A DNA stretch of 64,000 nucleotides. Source: Klebsormidium nitens (lineage: Eukaryota > Streptophyta > Klebsormidiophyceae > Klebsormidiales > Klebsormidiaceae). Location: contig DF236988.1 in the NCBI GenBank assembly GCA_000708835.1, positions 62,644-126,643 of the forward strand. The letters run 5' to 3'. The position numbers and the translations under genes were made by a program. Position 1 is the stretch's first letter, and every line of letters starts with the position of its first letter. This document shows, in pieces, positions 1 to 11,950 of the stretch. The notes beneath the pieces were generated by a model. That model worked only from the letters and a program-made list of their open reading frames with translations. It did not search any database and was not told the origin of the DNA.

Positions 1-365
1 ATCGAGAAAGTGCCCAGATCCCTGGGTAGGAGCTGCCACCAGTATGGAAATAACGAAGACGACTTTTTAAAGAACTCGTACTCCACTCGATTTTACTGGC
101 ACTCATAAAGGGTTCTCCAAGAATTCAAGCACGGAAGAAATTTTCCGCCCAGACTTAAGTAGACACGGAGGCGGTTCTCAAGCTTGCAAGCAATCAGAAG
201 TGCATACATGACAGCCCTGCTTGACATTGGCAATGCGCTGAGATCCGGACCGACTTGCGACAGCCCACTTCGAGCCAGAGGGGCTACAATGGTAACCAGA
301 AGCAATCAAACTACATTCCAATTAGGTACAGTAAAAGGGCAGATAATGGTTGAGTGGGCGCTCAC

Positions 366-3300
366 TGCACGATGGCCGCCTCCTGCTCGCTGACCTCGAA
401 CGGCAGCTCCAGCTCGCTGCCGTCAGCTGCCGTCATCAGCACGTGGGCTGCCCCGGGCGACATCTCGTAGAACTTGAGGAGCAGCAGGCTCTCATCCACA
501 GCCGCTTCCTCCAGCCCCGCGGCGGCCGCTTCGCCTGCAAAGTTTCAGGATTTCAGGCTTTGGGATTAGGATTCTTTGAAAGTTGGGCTGTTGTCTGATT
601 TGGCGTCTACTGTCTTTTCACAGCCTGTTGCTATTCTCTGCCAGGAAACGAGCAACGCGTAAGGATTGGGACGGCAGGCAAAGATTGGGACGCCACGCCC
701 AGAGAGTTCGGGCGTCACGGGCCTTCGGACGTCGAAAGTGTGTTGTCAGCCGCAATTGACTGCTTGGAGTGACTGACTGGCTATCGAGACAGTCGTGGAG
801 AACGCCTCTGAAACGGCTCAAATTCCAAAAGCGGGTCGGACCTTGGTTTCGGAATTTGAAAACTTCTGAACACTCCCGTCCGAATCAGAGATTCAACCGA
901 GCCCTTGCCAGCATGGCTCTCTAATTTTGCGAGGAAAGGATTTTGCGGACGTACTTCGTACTCATGTTAGAAACTTCGACAAGCGTACCGGCAGCTCGCA
1001 CACCAGATTGTTCAATAAAAATGTTTGATACCTACTTCTTATTCACTGCCATATCCTGGGAGCCATGGACAGTGGGGAAGATCCATGACTCTGAACTGCT
1101 GAACACAAACCGCCAGCGGAGTCGTTTGAAAGACAAGCGGACCACAGAACGTTCAAAACAAGATCATGGTGAATTTGAGGACAAAGAAATGATTTTCTTG
1201 ACGACAGTGCGGAGGACGAATGAGATGAACGTAAAAGACGCACATCACCCCCGAAATTCTTACCAGAATGCTCGAGGGCCTCCTCCGAGACTTCGACGGC
1301 CCGGTCCTTTTTGAACCACACGAACCGGTCGTCTCTATCCCAAGTGAGCGGCAGCACGAGACCGTTCTTGTCCGGTGACCGTTTCGCCCGGCAGCGGTGC
1401 AAATAGCCGGGGGAGTAGGTTCGATAGCTGGATTCCAGGCGTCGGATGAAAGCCAGGCGCTGGCTGCTCAAGACCAGGTGCCACGCGCGAAGGACCTGGC
1501 GGTGAAAAGGAGAGGACTTTTGTGCGGATGTAAGTTTTTCTCATGAAGTCCTGATTCCCCGAGAAACGGAGCGATGCTTTTGGAAGAGATGATCGCCCTT
1601 TGAATTCAAACGGTGAGAAGCGAGAACGTGGTGTGGATAAGGAGGGTCTCATAACGGACTATGTCTAGCGGCTGACCCCTCAAGAAACCCCGCGAAAGGA
1701 AGACTCGCTAATAAGGGACAGACCATACAGATCGCCGGTTGAAGCCGGCAACAACCGGGTATTCTCTACAAGTAGACTTTCTCAATCATCGAGATAATGT
1801 TCCAGCGAAATTGAATGCAAGCATGCATCTTTGGCGTGAGTGATGATGCGTAGAAAGCACCAGCAAGAGAACATCATGCCCGGTTCATCAAGGCCCCACC
1901 GCCACAAAGATGAAAGGAAATGTCAGTGCTCTCAGTTCAAACACAAATGTGCGCTTTTGAAAAGCGGAAACTATCTGCACTGATCCGAAGTGCCCAAATG
2001 AGTGCCTTTGAGAATGTCCCCCTCCCTCAAGCAAGAGCACGCCTTTGTCTCGAAAGTTCGAAGGTCTTGGCCGGAGCTTTGAATTAAGCTGCTCTGACAC
2101 CCTGATCCCAACAGCAGTTTGCGGCGACATACCTGCGTGTGGACCTGCGTGTTGGTCGCCCGGTCGACGTCCACCGTCCAGATGAGGCTGTAGTTGTACA
2201 CTGGCAGCAGGTGGATCAGGTCCCGGAAGTCTTCCCCGGCGTCCGCGTCTCCGGACGCGAACTTCGGACGCTTCCCCTGCGCGAGCGACTGCAGCTGGAA
2301 GAGGACCTTGAGCCGAGCCTCGCGCGACTTGATGCCCACCAGCGCGTCGCGCAGCTCCTTGGAGAAGACTATCTGCACGCGAACGGGCAAAGATTGAACG
2401 GGTCAGTGGTGATCTGCTGACGTCACGGCAACGCGGCCGATGACGTGTGGACCAGACCACCGCGCCCGAGCGCATGTTGCAGCTTTGGGACGACGCCTAT
2501 CCCAAATGCAACACTGCCAGCTAGAAGTGGCGGATGCAAAAAGCATTGCAGTGCCAAGCGTCTGCGGCTTTTCAGGATCTTTAAGGGCTTCCGTCATTCG
2601 GGTTCCAGGATTGTACACAACTTTTTGGGTCGCGTTGAAGAGAGATAACCTCAGAGAGAAGATGATATGAGCATAATAATTGGAGACAGAGATTGAAATA
2701 CCAGAACTCTCCCTGCATAGAATCTCAAAGCGACCACAAGAAGTGCAGAACCTCAATCCGTGTACGCAGAAACAAAAGGGACGCCCGGTTTGGGCGACCT
2801 CACCTTCCAGGGGAGACCTTCGAACATGCTCGAGTTCGACGTCAGGATGTTGTTCCAGTCCTCGTAAGCCGCTAACCTGTTCTTAACCACCTTCTGCATC
2901 GACTTGTGCGACCCTGCTTGGATCCTAGCCCCTCGCGTAACCGCGTCCTCAACCAGGCTCTTCCAAACGGGATCGCGCGCCTGCAGAGTCTGCGCGTCCC
3001 CGACGATCCAAAGCGCAAACTTGGCGCGGGTTAGCGCCACGTTTAACCGGCGCTCATCCCCGAGAAACCCGATAACACCCGCCCGGTTAGCCCTAACTGC
3101 CGAGAAGATGATGACGTCCTTCTCCCGCCCCTGAAACCCGTCCACCGACCGGACCTCTACCGTCAAGCCGGGGCCCGACTGGCTGCCACGTGTCACCGCA
3201 GGAACGTGCCCCGCGAGCAGCTCCACCTGGCGCTTGTAGGGCGTGATGACGCCGACGTCAGCCGACACCCCGGCGGCCTCGCATGCTGACCTCAGCTTTC

Positions 3301-6300
3301 TGAGCAGATGTAGAACCAGGTCCGCTTCCATGCGGTTGCACTTACTCGCCCCCCCTGGGTCTTTCTCTTCCCTCCCTTCCGCCGCGTCGATGAACGCATA
3401 CGGGCCCAGCAGCCTGCTGACGTAAGCTTGATTGTACCTGCCCTCCGTGACGTTGCGCCCGTCTTGAACCTGCTCCCCGTAGAAGGCCCCGAGCGGCCAC
3501 CGGCTGATCTCCGGATGCATTCTGTACTGAGTGTTCAGCAGTACGCTGCGGTGCCCGTTTTCCTTCAATCGCTCGAAGAGACTCCGGTCGTATCGGTGCT
3601 CCTTCGCGAGGCGACTCGTCACAGTCGCGGGCAGCTGCAGGTGGTCGCCCACCAGCACCAGCAGCTTGAGCCCCGGCCAACCGGTGAGAATGATTGCCGT
3701 TTCCGCTTCCACCAGTTGCGCCGCCTCGTCGATAAGCGCGAGATCAAATCTGCCCGCCGATCTCATTTCGCTCCGGCCCGCACACGAGACTGTGCAAAAT
3801 ACGAGCGCCGCGTTTTGCAGGCAAGAGGTCTCCAGCTGGGCAGCCGACGGGCCGATGTTAATCGGCACCCGAAGCGCGCTGGGCCGCATGGAAATCCCCA
3901 AAATCCTGTCCACCGCGGCGCTGACGCGTCGCGCGTCGCTTTCCAAGCTTTCATCCTTTGGACGCGGATTCGCAGTAAAGTAGAGCTCGAGCGCCTTCGA
4001 CGCTTGAGGCAGCGCGCCGACGGCATTTCTCAGGGTTTGGAGGTTTTGGAGAAGCTCGCGCGCGCTGTCGCGGAAGGACGCCAGGCCGGGGGAAGCGCTC
4101 GGGAGGTCGTTGCACAGAGGCGCTGCGTTCTCCTCCAAGTCTTGATGTACCATCTGAAAGAAGAGACGGGGTAAAACAGGTGTACACTGGCCAGAACCCG
4201 GCCAAAAGATGAGCTGCGGCATCTAAGCAGCCATTGGAACGGATCTGATGAGGGATTCGTCGTTTCCAGACGCGTTCATCTTACCCGGTGAAGACAAGAG
4301 AACACCAAAAACTGAAAGAGAAACGCCCTTACACAGCTGCGCTGAGTATTTTACCATCTGAACATCAAATGTATAGAGGGGAATCGCAATGTCGAGTTTT
4401 GCAGGTTCAAATCGAGGGCTTGCTTCAAGATTTCAAGCAGCTAGTGTCGCTCGACCGATTCAAAACGTTTCAAGTTTGCTTGTGGACAGTCCGATCGGCT
4501 CGAGAGAAGCATGAAGGCAGACTGCGATCAATCATCAGGCTGGTCCAGGTGCCCTTTTAATTCTCATCTCCTTCCACGCACTTTAAATGAATTATCATAA
4601 GACAAACGGGATCACAAGGTTTCCGGCCAGCACCTGAAGTTGTTTGATGCAAAACCCCTGGAGGCTTATTGGTTGGTCGGCCTTCCGAGCACTTTCGCCG
4701 CCTTCCGTTGCCTGCCGGTACTGCTCGTCTGCCGATCGGAGGAACTCAGTCAGAGAATGCACCCTAGCCACCCACCCAGCTACCGGAGACAGGGCCCCCG
4801 CCAATCGTTTGGCCCTTGCCGGAAGGTAAACCTCATTTAGTGGCCCGTCCGTCACGTCGAGACTGTCCTTGTTCCCGATCAGAGCGATATCCCCGGCGCC
4901 AAACCCCTTAAACCCTGTGGGCAGCGCGCGCGCTCCGTCGGCCCTCAGCTCGCGCAGCAGCCGGAGGACGACCTCCGAGACCGCCACGTTGGTGGGCGCG
5001 CTCACGAGCGCGCGCGCGCCCAGCCCTGCGAACGCGCGCAGCATGGCGACTACCGTGCTGGTCTTGCCGGTACCCGGGGGCCCTTGCACGAGATTTACCG
5101 ACGCGAGTCCGGGCGCTTGCCAGGCCGAGACAACGTCCAGAACGGCGTCCCTCTGCGAGGGGTTCAACTTTGCTCCCTCGCAAAGATTGCGTAACGCGCT
5201 CTTGAGTTCGGCCAGACCTCGTTGCATCTGCCCCTCTCCGGTAGGCGACTCCGCCTTTCCAGCGCCCCGGTTTATTCCGCCTTCCGACCGCCCGGTAGTC
5301 GGCTGCTGGGCGCCCAGGACTTGTGACGTCAGCCCGAATCCGGCTCTCGGTGCAGATCCGTCCACCCCACTATGCAGCGCCCTCCAGATCCGCAAGCTGG
5401 TCGCAAGCGGCGCGAGGCACGTGGCGTGCCAGCGGCCGTCCCGGTTGGCCGGATCGCAGAGCGCCTCAGATTCCCGACTGCCGTCCGGCAGGTAGACCGT
5501 GGCTTCTTGGTAGGCGCAGTCGCCCGGGCTGTCGTCACGATCGCCGCGCAGGACGCCCAGAGTGTATAGGACGCCTGGTGATGCGGATCGATGCTTTCAG
5601 TCTAAGGAGTCTGTACGATTCGTAATTCTGGGGTAACCTGTACTTGAGGAATAAGCTGAAAAAGGGGGATGTCCCGAGCGTCGGTAAGATGTGATGTTCT
5701 TTATTGCACCTCACGAGGATGTCATTTGAAATACACAAGCAAGGCTTTGGATGAAACTCCCTCTGGATGCAGACGCTTCTGTTCTCGTGCCGCAGATGAG
5801 GTGGTCTCCCAAGAAGAGTGGTGCTCAATTCATGTTATTCTGGGCATTTTGATGAACCATCAAGCGGACGAACCTTGAAAAAGGTCAAGGATTGTCCGAA
5901 GGTCGAAGCAAAGGAAGATCTTCGGCAAAGGAAGATTCACTTCATTGTTTTTAGATTGACCTGGTCAAACTCTACGACTTACTGGGCGATTGGCCGTTTG
6001 AACGTTCCAAGTTTTCGATTCTTTGCAGCGGCTTCGATTTTTGAGCTTATGCACAGAATTCCCCTGAATAGTGTCACGAGAGCAACTGCGTAAGGAGTTT
6101 GGGGTTCCGCTCACCTTCTCTTTGCAGATCTTCCTGTCGTTCCGGCTTCAGGTTCGAAAGTAGTATCACGTCCGTGGGCTTGAACGCCTTCTCCCCCCCG
6201 GAAGTCTGTCCGACTCCCTCAAACTCGAATCTGACAGTTCTCAGCGGGGGTTGCAAAGAGCCTGGGCCGCGGCCATCGCCGACCCCCCGAAGTTGAATCC

Positions 6301-7900
6301 TTCGGCACACCTTTGCGTCCAGCTCAGAGAGGGCCTGCTGCAGCTGGCCACGTGTCTCCTCGATGAGGAGCCACGCGAATGCGGCAAAGTAGGCGGGCGG
6401 GGAGTCGAAAGCATTGGGGATGGTCCGAAGCTGTAAGCAAAGATAGACAGATAAACGACCGGATCAGTCAGACTCGATTCAAAGAGGACAGCAAGCCGCA
6501 CGGAGGAAGCGGGTTTAATGAACCGGCGCACAGTTACGCAATCTGAGGTTGTTCGCAACCTTTTGTGCGAATGAAAAGACCCATTGTTTGCTCGGTACAT
6601 TCAGGGCAGAGAATCTTGGCAGTCCCTCGTGGAAGATACGCCTTATGGCTGCGAACGTTCTTCGGAGGGAGGTTATTCTGTTATGCCCGCCGATCCCGCT
6701 AAAGATATAAATTTCTCGCAGAGGAGAACGTCGTCCTGAGAAGATCATTCGATCTGTATTGTTGTCGGAGAGAAGCGGACCCATAAGGACTTAACACGGC
6801 AAACGCATCCGCCAGCACTCTTTAATGGCGTATGCGGTTCCTGTTTTCTGTTTCTCTTTCCCTTTCACTTTCTGCACCAACTCAGAGCCACAATCTCAGC
6901 GCTTTCTCAGGGAAGTATCTGGGCACAGACCAAGTCTAAACATGCATGGCACAGGCCATGTCTCCCTCTTTCTGAGGTGCTCTCAAATCACTATAATACC
7001 AATCAGGGAACTTCCCGCGTCACTGGAAAGGATGTGACTTATGCAAAGACAAGCCACCCAAGCGCTTCGTTAATGGCAACCCCTATATATAGGCTGATCA
7101 AAACGCACACAGCATGAGATTTGAACCCTGATCTTTTTCCCGACCAACAGTACCTGGTGTTCCAGCCACTAGTCCAGCACGGACGCCCTCAAACAACTCT
7201 CGCAAAACGGATTCCTTCATGGCCAACGCTCTTATACGTCCACGGTCTCACGGAGACATGGCCTAATGAAAAGTTCAACCCACCTTATCAGCGTGCAAAC
7301 TCTCATCCAGGATGTCTTCCATCGACCACTTCAGCACGTGCCCCTCCAACGGTCCATGGGGTAGCTCCACATTCCGCTTCTCTGCTGATCTCACTTCCAC
7401 CGCCAACCCATCTCTATGGTCGTCCGCTTCTCGAACAGCTCCTTATGGTCATTCACGACCTGCACCGAAATTGGGCGCCCCAGCTGCTTCAAAACCCACA
7501 GCCGCCGATTGTCCAGGCTCCACCACTTGTCCTCGTGGCGCACCACTCTGATGGGGGGCAGATCGGCCACCTTCATCACCCCCCCGCGAAGGAGCTCGAG
7601 GACTTCCGTCAGTGGCTGCCCTCTGCTCGCTCTGGCAGCATTGGCATAGGAACGAGCGGCCCCCCCAACACTGCTGCTAAACCTTTCTGCAGCGTTACGT
7701 GCCTCAGCGTTACGTGCCTCTCCAACTGTAGTTCTCTCTGTATCTGACGCAACTGGTGCGCTCTGCTGCGCGAGCCTGCTGGCGGTGGCTCCCTTGCTGA
7801 ATACTGGCTCGATCGAGTTCTTTGTGAAGCGGATATCAGCAGGATCTAGCACTACAGTGCCTTCAGAAACGGGCAGAGGGTGAGTCAACAGGGGTCCCAT
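366..7900 (-). CDS. SEN1/UPF1-like SF1B helicase with N-terminal ParB-like module; 3' end beyond left edge
   Basis: Predicted nucleic-acid helicase/ATPase. Exons on the minus strand (high to low): 7900-7284, 6430-6115, 5574-4634, 4153-2804, 2372-2133, 1495-1264, 534-366, with matching splice phases. Residues about 1-170 form a ParB-like module (DIRFTKNSIEPVF ... PPIRVVRHEDKWWSLDNRRL). Next comes the plant-family lead-in (KWSMEDILDESL, YFAAFAWLLIEETR, DVILLSNLKPE). The helicase core shows Walker A GPPGTGKTST (about residue 475), SAPTNVAVSEV, the DEAAQ box (about 768), VLVGDHLQLPAT, NTQYRMHPEIS, VDGFQGREKDVIIFS and LNVALTRAK. The tail continues with LIHLLPVYNYSLIWTVDVD and ends at ELPFEVSEQEAAIV followed by a GTGAGC donor. 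In plant relatives this point leads into a UvrD-like helicase, so more exons are expected to the left. If position 362 is instead a true stop, the protein ends here. One base appears to be missing near 7412-7420, between the ParB-like module and the rest. The start is the first in-frame ATG; an upstream exon is possible. Confidence 0.85.
7690..7719. repeat. 15-bp perfect tandem repeat inside the helicase first exon
   Basis: The unit CAGCGTTACGTGCCT occurs twice in direct succession. It encodes two copies of a five-residue alanine-, arginine- and asparagine-rich segment in a low-complexity insert of the ParB-like module. Being 15 bp, it keeps the frame. Confidence 0.9.
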
Positions 7901-10295
7901 TCTGGCGGTCCAAAACCTTGCCGCAGACTTTGCGCCACAGGTATGAGCGATTGCGCGATCTCTGCCCCTGAACAAAAAGCTGACCCAGAGCGCCTGCTTA
8001 CATGACTTTGCAGCTATGAGCTTGTAGCGAGATGACGACGGGCCGAATATTGCTGATGGTCCGGTATGAAAGCAGCAGAATCCTTCCTTTCTGATCCGAA
8101 AGTGATGGCAGTCAGAGCATTTCGATCAGCCCATAATTGCTTCTTTCACGGAAGTTTCGAGTCCTTTCGAGGCTACCCTTTCGTGGAGAAGGTTCGGCTT
8201 GACCTTGCGATCCAGGCGCCCGCCTGTCAACGGCAAAGCTTGGTTAGGCTCTCTAAACCGTTGATTGCAATCATGCACAAGGATCATACCTGCGAATAAG
8301 GTAGCAAGCTCCGAGAGTCGTGCTTGTGGTCCCCAACTTCAGAGCAGTCTTGAGCGCGTTCATAAACCAAACCTTTCAATTCCAGTACATTGTCAACCGA
8401 GCGTATCCAATACGCCCGAGTGTCCGCGCCGCGCAGCCGCCAATCGCGCGTGCCGCTCGCGCTCGCGGCCGGCTTAGCGGCCTGCCCACCGCAACACCAG
8501 CCCTGCGAAGAAAGCGACCCCGTAAAACCTTGAGGGTCGCACCTGCACGGCCGCAAAGCTGACGGAACTGCTCAATATGCATTTGATCACACTATTTTAA
8601 TGAGATTAAACGTCAGAGAACAGCGTTACATTGACCATAGCTCCCAAGCTAGTCCTAAGGCATCATCATTATCCAAGGCAGAACTAGTAGCTGCCCGTAC
8701 TGAACTCTCAGTGTTGAAGGTTGAATTCTAAGTAGTCGACGCGCCCCTCTATAGATAGCCTGGCCAATTGCTACGCTGCCTCGCACTGTTCTGAACACTT
8801 CAGGCGTTCAAAGCTTCGTTATCTAAAGCTTTCGTTTATCCCAAGGCGGTGTGGGCGCCGCCCAAGAAGTACTCTAAGGGATAGAAGGAAGTTTAGAGCA
8901 GCAACACAGAAACGAGCATATCATTTCGGCGCTTCGAAGAGACGTATATCCTTACCATGTTCGAAGCTTAGACATGTGGTCGAACAACAAGATATCTAGA
9001 GTTTACATTACCAAGGAAAATGAGCTGCTTGTCGTTTCTCAAATCTTTTAGCAGGTGCCGGCGATCCTTGTTTCAGTGAGTCGTTTGAGAGAGCCGCAGA
9101 TCAATAACACTCGAAGACCCCGCAAGGACTACGTTGGCCGTCTGAAACACTGTTTTTCCTCCTAGCTAGCTAGCTACGCCTGAAGGAAAACAAGGCTTCA
9201 TTGCAAGTGAACTCAAGTGCTGCTTGTTCTCTCTTCGAGCGATCGCAGTCGGTTCGAAGCGCACGGTACGGGTCCCCAGTTGCACGCAACTGCAGCTGAT
9301 ATCTGTTTGACCCACATATATCTCGTCATCTTCTCTTGAAGCAGCATCGGGGAAAGAGTGCCTTTGGAAGCAGGAAGTGGTTCAATCATTCGGACGGACC
9401 GGCAGGCGAGTACCCGGACGTCCCTTAGGTATTGTGCAGGTCCCTAAGACAGAGCACCTCAAGTGGTTTACTTAGAGAACGTACGGCCCCATTGGCGGCT
9501 ACATGTATGATTGATGTCACACGAACAACTACACGTAGAGACTGCAGAAACTCAGCGCAACATGCACCCGACGAAAGAAGCCGTTGCCGTCAACGTAGAC
9601 AGTTGAACAGCGGCAACAGTGTGGCAAACGATCACACCCGGTATCAAATTTTTTGAAATGCAAGACATGGAGATGGAAGCAGTCTTGTTGAGCGTGTCAT
9701 ATAAGCTCATCCAGTGTACAAGCTCTATGCTTTTTGATCTGCAAGGGCTAAGAGTTGTGCACGTCATGATAAATGCATCTGATTGCAGCCAAATGCGTAT
9801 GGAGGCTGTTCCTAACTCGTGTACTATTTGCTGGTTAGCATCCAGTTTGTGTCGATACACGTCCCTTCATAAGCACTGCACATAGAAAAACATGACTCCC
9901 TAATGAAGGGGAGGGGACATTTGAGAATCAGTAACCGATCCGGAGCAGAGTAGGATGCTTGGGCTAGCCCCTAGACTCGAGTCTTGATTGCATCACCTTT
10001 TGTTCCAGCGTTTAACAAAAAGCTGAAAATAGTACGTCCATTAAAAATTGCCACGGTGCCAGTGACCCGCTTCGACGGAAGACCATAATCAGGTATAGTT
10101 CCAAGCAATGTATACACAGTATTTCAAAGACGCTGCCTCCTACGACCAAGATAGCCTGACCCACCACACGCTCGATCTTTCGGCTAGTATCTCCAGAATC
10201 TAATCTTTGTACGAGCCCATCGAACGACGAACCCGTATCCCCCCCCTCTTGAAATAAGACTGTGACTTACTGTAAGGTCAGAAACTTCTGTCTAT
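7901..10295. other. Intergenic stretch without a recognisable gene
   Basis: No open frame here resembles a protein and none is extended by matching splice signals. A CG-rich island at about 8395-8560 is upstream of the helicase on the minus strand and may belong to its promoter or leader. A short TAGC run (CTAGCTAGCTAGCTA) lies at about 9164-9178. The rest is unremarkable. Confidence 0.5.
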
Positions 10296-11420
10296 CTACT
10301 TGCTGACATCGCCTTCGCCCTTTTCCAGGTCCTCTTCGACAAGAGGAGCTCCCTCGCCCTTAGTAAGCTGACTCTTGATGAAGCCAACCAATATCACGAG
10401 CGCAGACACTAGAAGGATAGTCGACTCCCCAATACTCAAGGCGAGGTAGAGGCAAAATGGGCTTGACGTCCACAAGTCTTGCCAAATTGGGTCACCAAAG
10501 GGGGTACGTGCTGCATACGGCTCCCCCAGTTGTTCGCAGCTGGTCTTAACTTGGCCCACATAGAAATTCAGCTTGTCTGTTTGACACAGCTTCAGACTCG
10601 TGACGTTCTTTCCAGCACTGGCACTGGCACTGGCCATGAATTGGTTCAGACCCCGGTCCGGGTTGGGCAACCCAACCGGTCCCCAAAGAGTGCGCCTATT
10701 CTCCTGGACCGAGCACCTGATTGCTCGAGGCGTCGCATATGCCGCCAACAGACTACCCAAAATGAAGGCAATGAGGATTCCCTTCCTAGCCATGGATGCA
10801 TAAGAATCCTCTTCCTGTCCAGTAGCAACGTGTGGACTCTTTCCTTCCACTTCTGAGAGGCATGCCTCTGCCTCATCTAATGCATCTTGGCTGTGACTTC
10901 TTGGACTAGAGGAACTCTTCACTCCAAGCTCTACTGACTGCCTTTGTGAGTCTCTAACGTCAGATTCAGGATCAGGTCTTTCAGTGCATACAAGCAAGAT
11001 GAATCCCAGCACGATGACTACAACAGAATTCCAGACGGTCAAGCTCACAAATGCACGTATGGCCGGCCACTTATTATCCCAGAGTGCCATGCTCTGGTGA
11101 TGCGTGATGTAGATTCTGGGAGGGGGTGCCTCACAGATGGCATTGCTGGGGGTTTGCACCTGGTAGAAGTCATAGCGTGGACCGTTTGCCGTGAACGACT
11201 GGCACTTGATCACCTGGAGAGGTGCTTGGGTTTGTTCAACGAGCACCGGGTTTGTCCAGTTTGCGCACTGAGTCGAAAGCAGAAACTCATTGACCAGGGA
11301 CGGCTCGGGGAGGGACAGGAATTTCTCACTGGCTCCATAGACAGGTGGGTTGAAACTGAGGAGGAGGAGCCACATGCACAGCGTGGCTGCTAATGCAGAT
11401 TGTCCGGTTCTTGCAGCCAT
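10296..11420 (-). CDS. Predicted membrane protein of unknown function, 374 aa
   Basis: Single-exon open frame; I do not recognise the family. The start chosen is the ATG at 11420, which puts a classical signal peptide at the N-terminus (hydrophobic stretch LAATLCMWLLLLSF ending near PVYGASE). An extracytoplasmic part with several cysteines follows (QCANW, IKCQSF, ICEAPPP). Three further hydrophobic segments are visible: VWNSVVVIVLGFILLVC at about residues 130-150, GILIAFILGSLLAAYATP at about 215-235, and ALSIGESTILLVSALVILVG near 335-355. A serine- and acid-rich hydrophilic loop separates the first two, and the C-terminal tail is charged (EEDLEKGEGDVSK). The pattern suggests a multi-pass protein of the secretory pathway or plasma membrane with alternating Cys-bearing loops. 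It is transcribed divergently from BDP1. Function cannot be assigned from sequence. Confidence 0.75.
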   Translation of the reverse strand: MAARTGQSALAATLCMWLLLLSFNPPVYGASEKFLSLPEPSLVNEFLLSTQCANWTNPVLVEQTQAPLQVIKCQSFTANGPRYDFYQVQTPSNAICEAPPPRIYITHHQSMALWDNKWPAIRAFVSLTVWNSVVVIVLGFILLVCTERPDPESDVRDSQRQSVELGVKSSSSPRSHSQDALDEAEACLSEVEGKSPHVATGQEEDSYASMARKGILIAFILGSLLAAYATPRAIRCSVQENRRTLWGPVGLPNPDRGLNQFMASASASAGKNVTSLKLCQTDKLNFYVGQVKTSCEQLGEPYAARTPFGDPIWQDLWTSSPFCLYLALSIGESTILLVSALVILVGFIKSQLTKGEGAPLVEEDLEKGEGDVSK

Positions 11421-11950
11421 CTTTGAGCGTTCTTTGCACGACGTCAACCGGCGCCCCCCCGGCGCCAGAGTTGTGCACGATATTCTGAGGAAGACCCGGC
11501 GCTTCTCCGGCGCCTCTTGCCTCCTCGGCGGTCTTGTCTACCCACATTCAACCTCAGCTCTAAGCTTTGTTCTTCCTTGAACCCGGAGGACAGCAAAACA
11601 GCCTCTGTGACAGTGTTGACTCATCAGCGTGTTCAGTTACCTGCTAGACTGAGCTACTGTACTGCGTCGCGCGCCGCGCGCCGGCGGCGGCCTTGGCCGG
11701 CTGTGCGGCAAGCGAGGGTTTGGGGTTTCCGAGCCACTGCCATGACCGTTCCTCGCGGCCGCCGAAACGGCCGATACGGAAAGGCTCGGAAAACTCGCTT
11801 TCCAGCATTGCTGTTGGCATGGCCGCATAGGCGGCAATTCAATTTGCAGCATCGTCGCTTGTGCAGGAAGAAAGTATCGTCTTTAAGTGCTGCTTTTTAG
11901 AAGGGTTTGAAACGCAGCGGTAGAGAGAGCAAGGGACTCCAAGCGGCAGG
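11421..11950. promoter_or_regulatory. Divergent promoter region between the membrane-protein gene and BDP1
   Basis: About 530 bp separate two start codons pointing away from each other, so both promoters must lie here. A CG-rich block sits at about 11660-11780. No convincing TATA box is visible for either gene. The assignment rests on position only. Confidence 0.5.

Noticed and set aside
3428-4174. 248-codon plus-strand frame
   Set aside because: It is antisense to the helicase core, whose motifs are unmistakable on the minus strand.
9164-9178. TAGC tandem run
   Set aside because: Too short to be a meaningful repeat or binding array.
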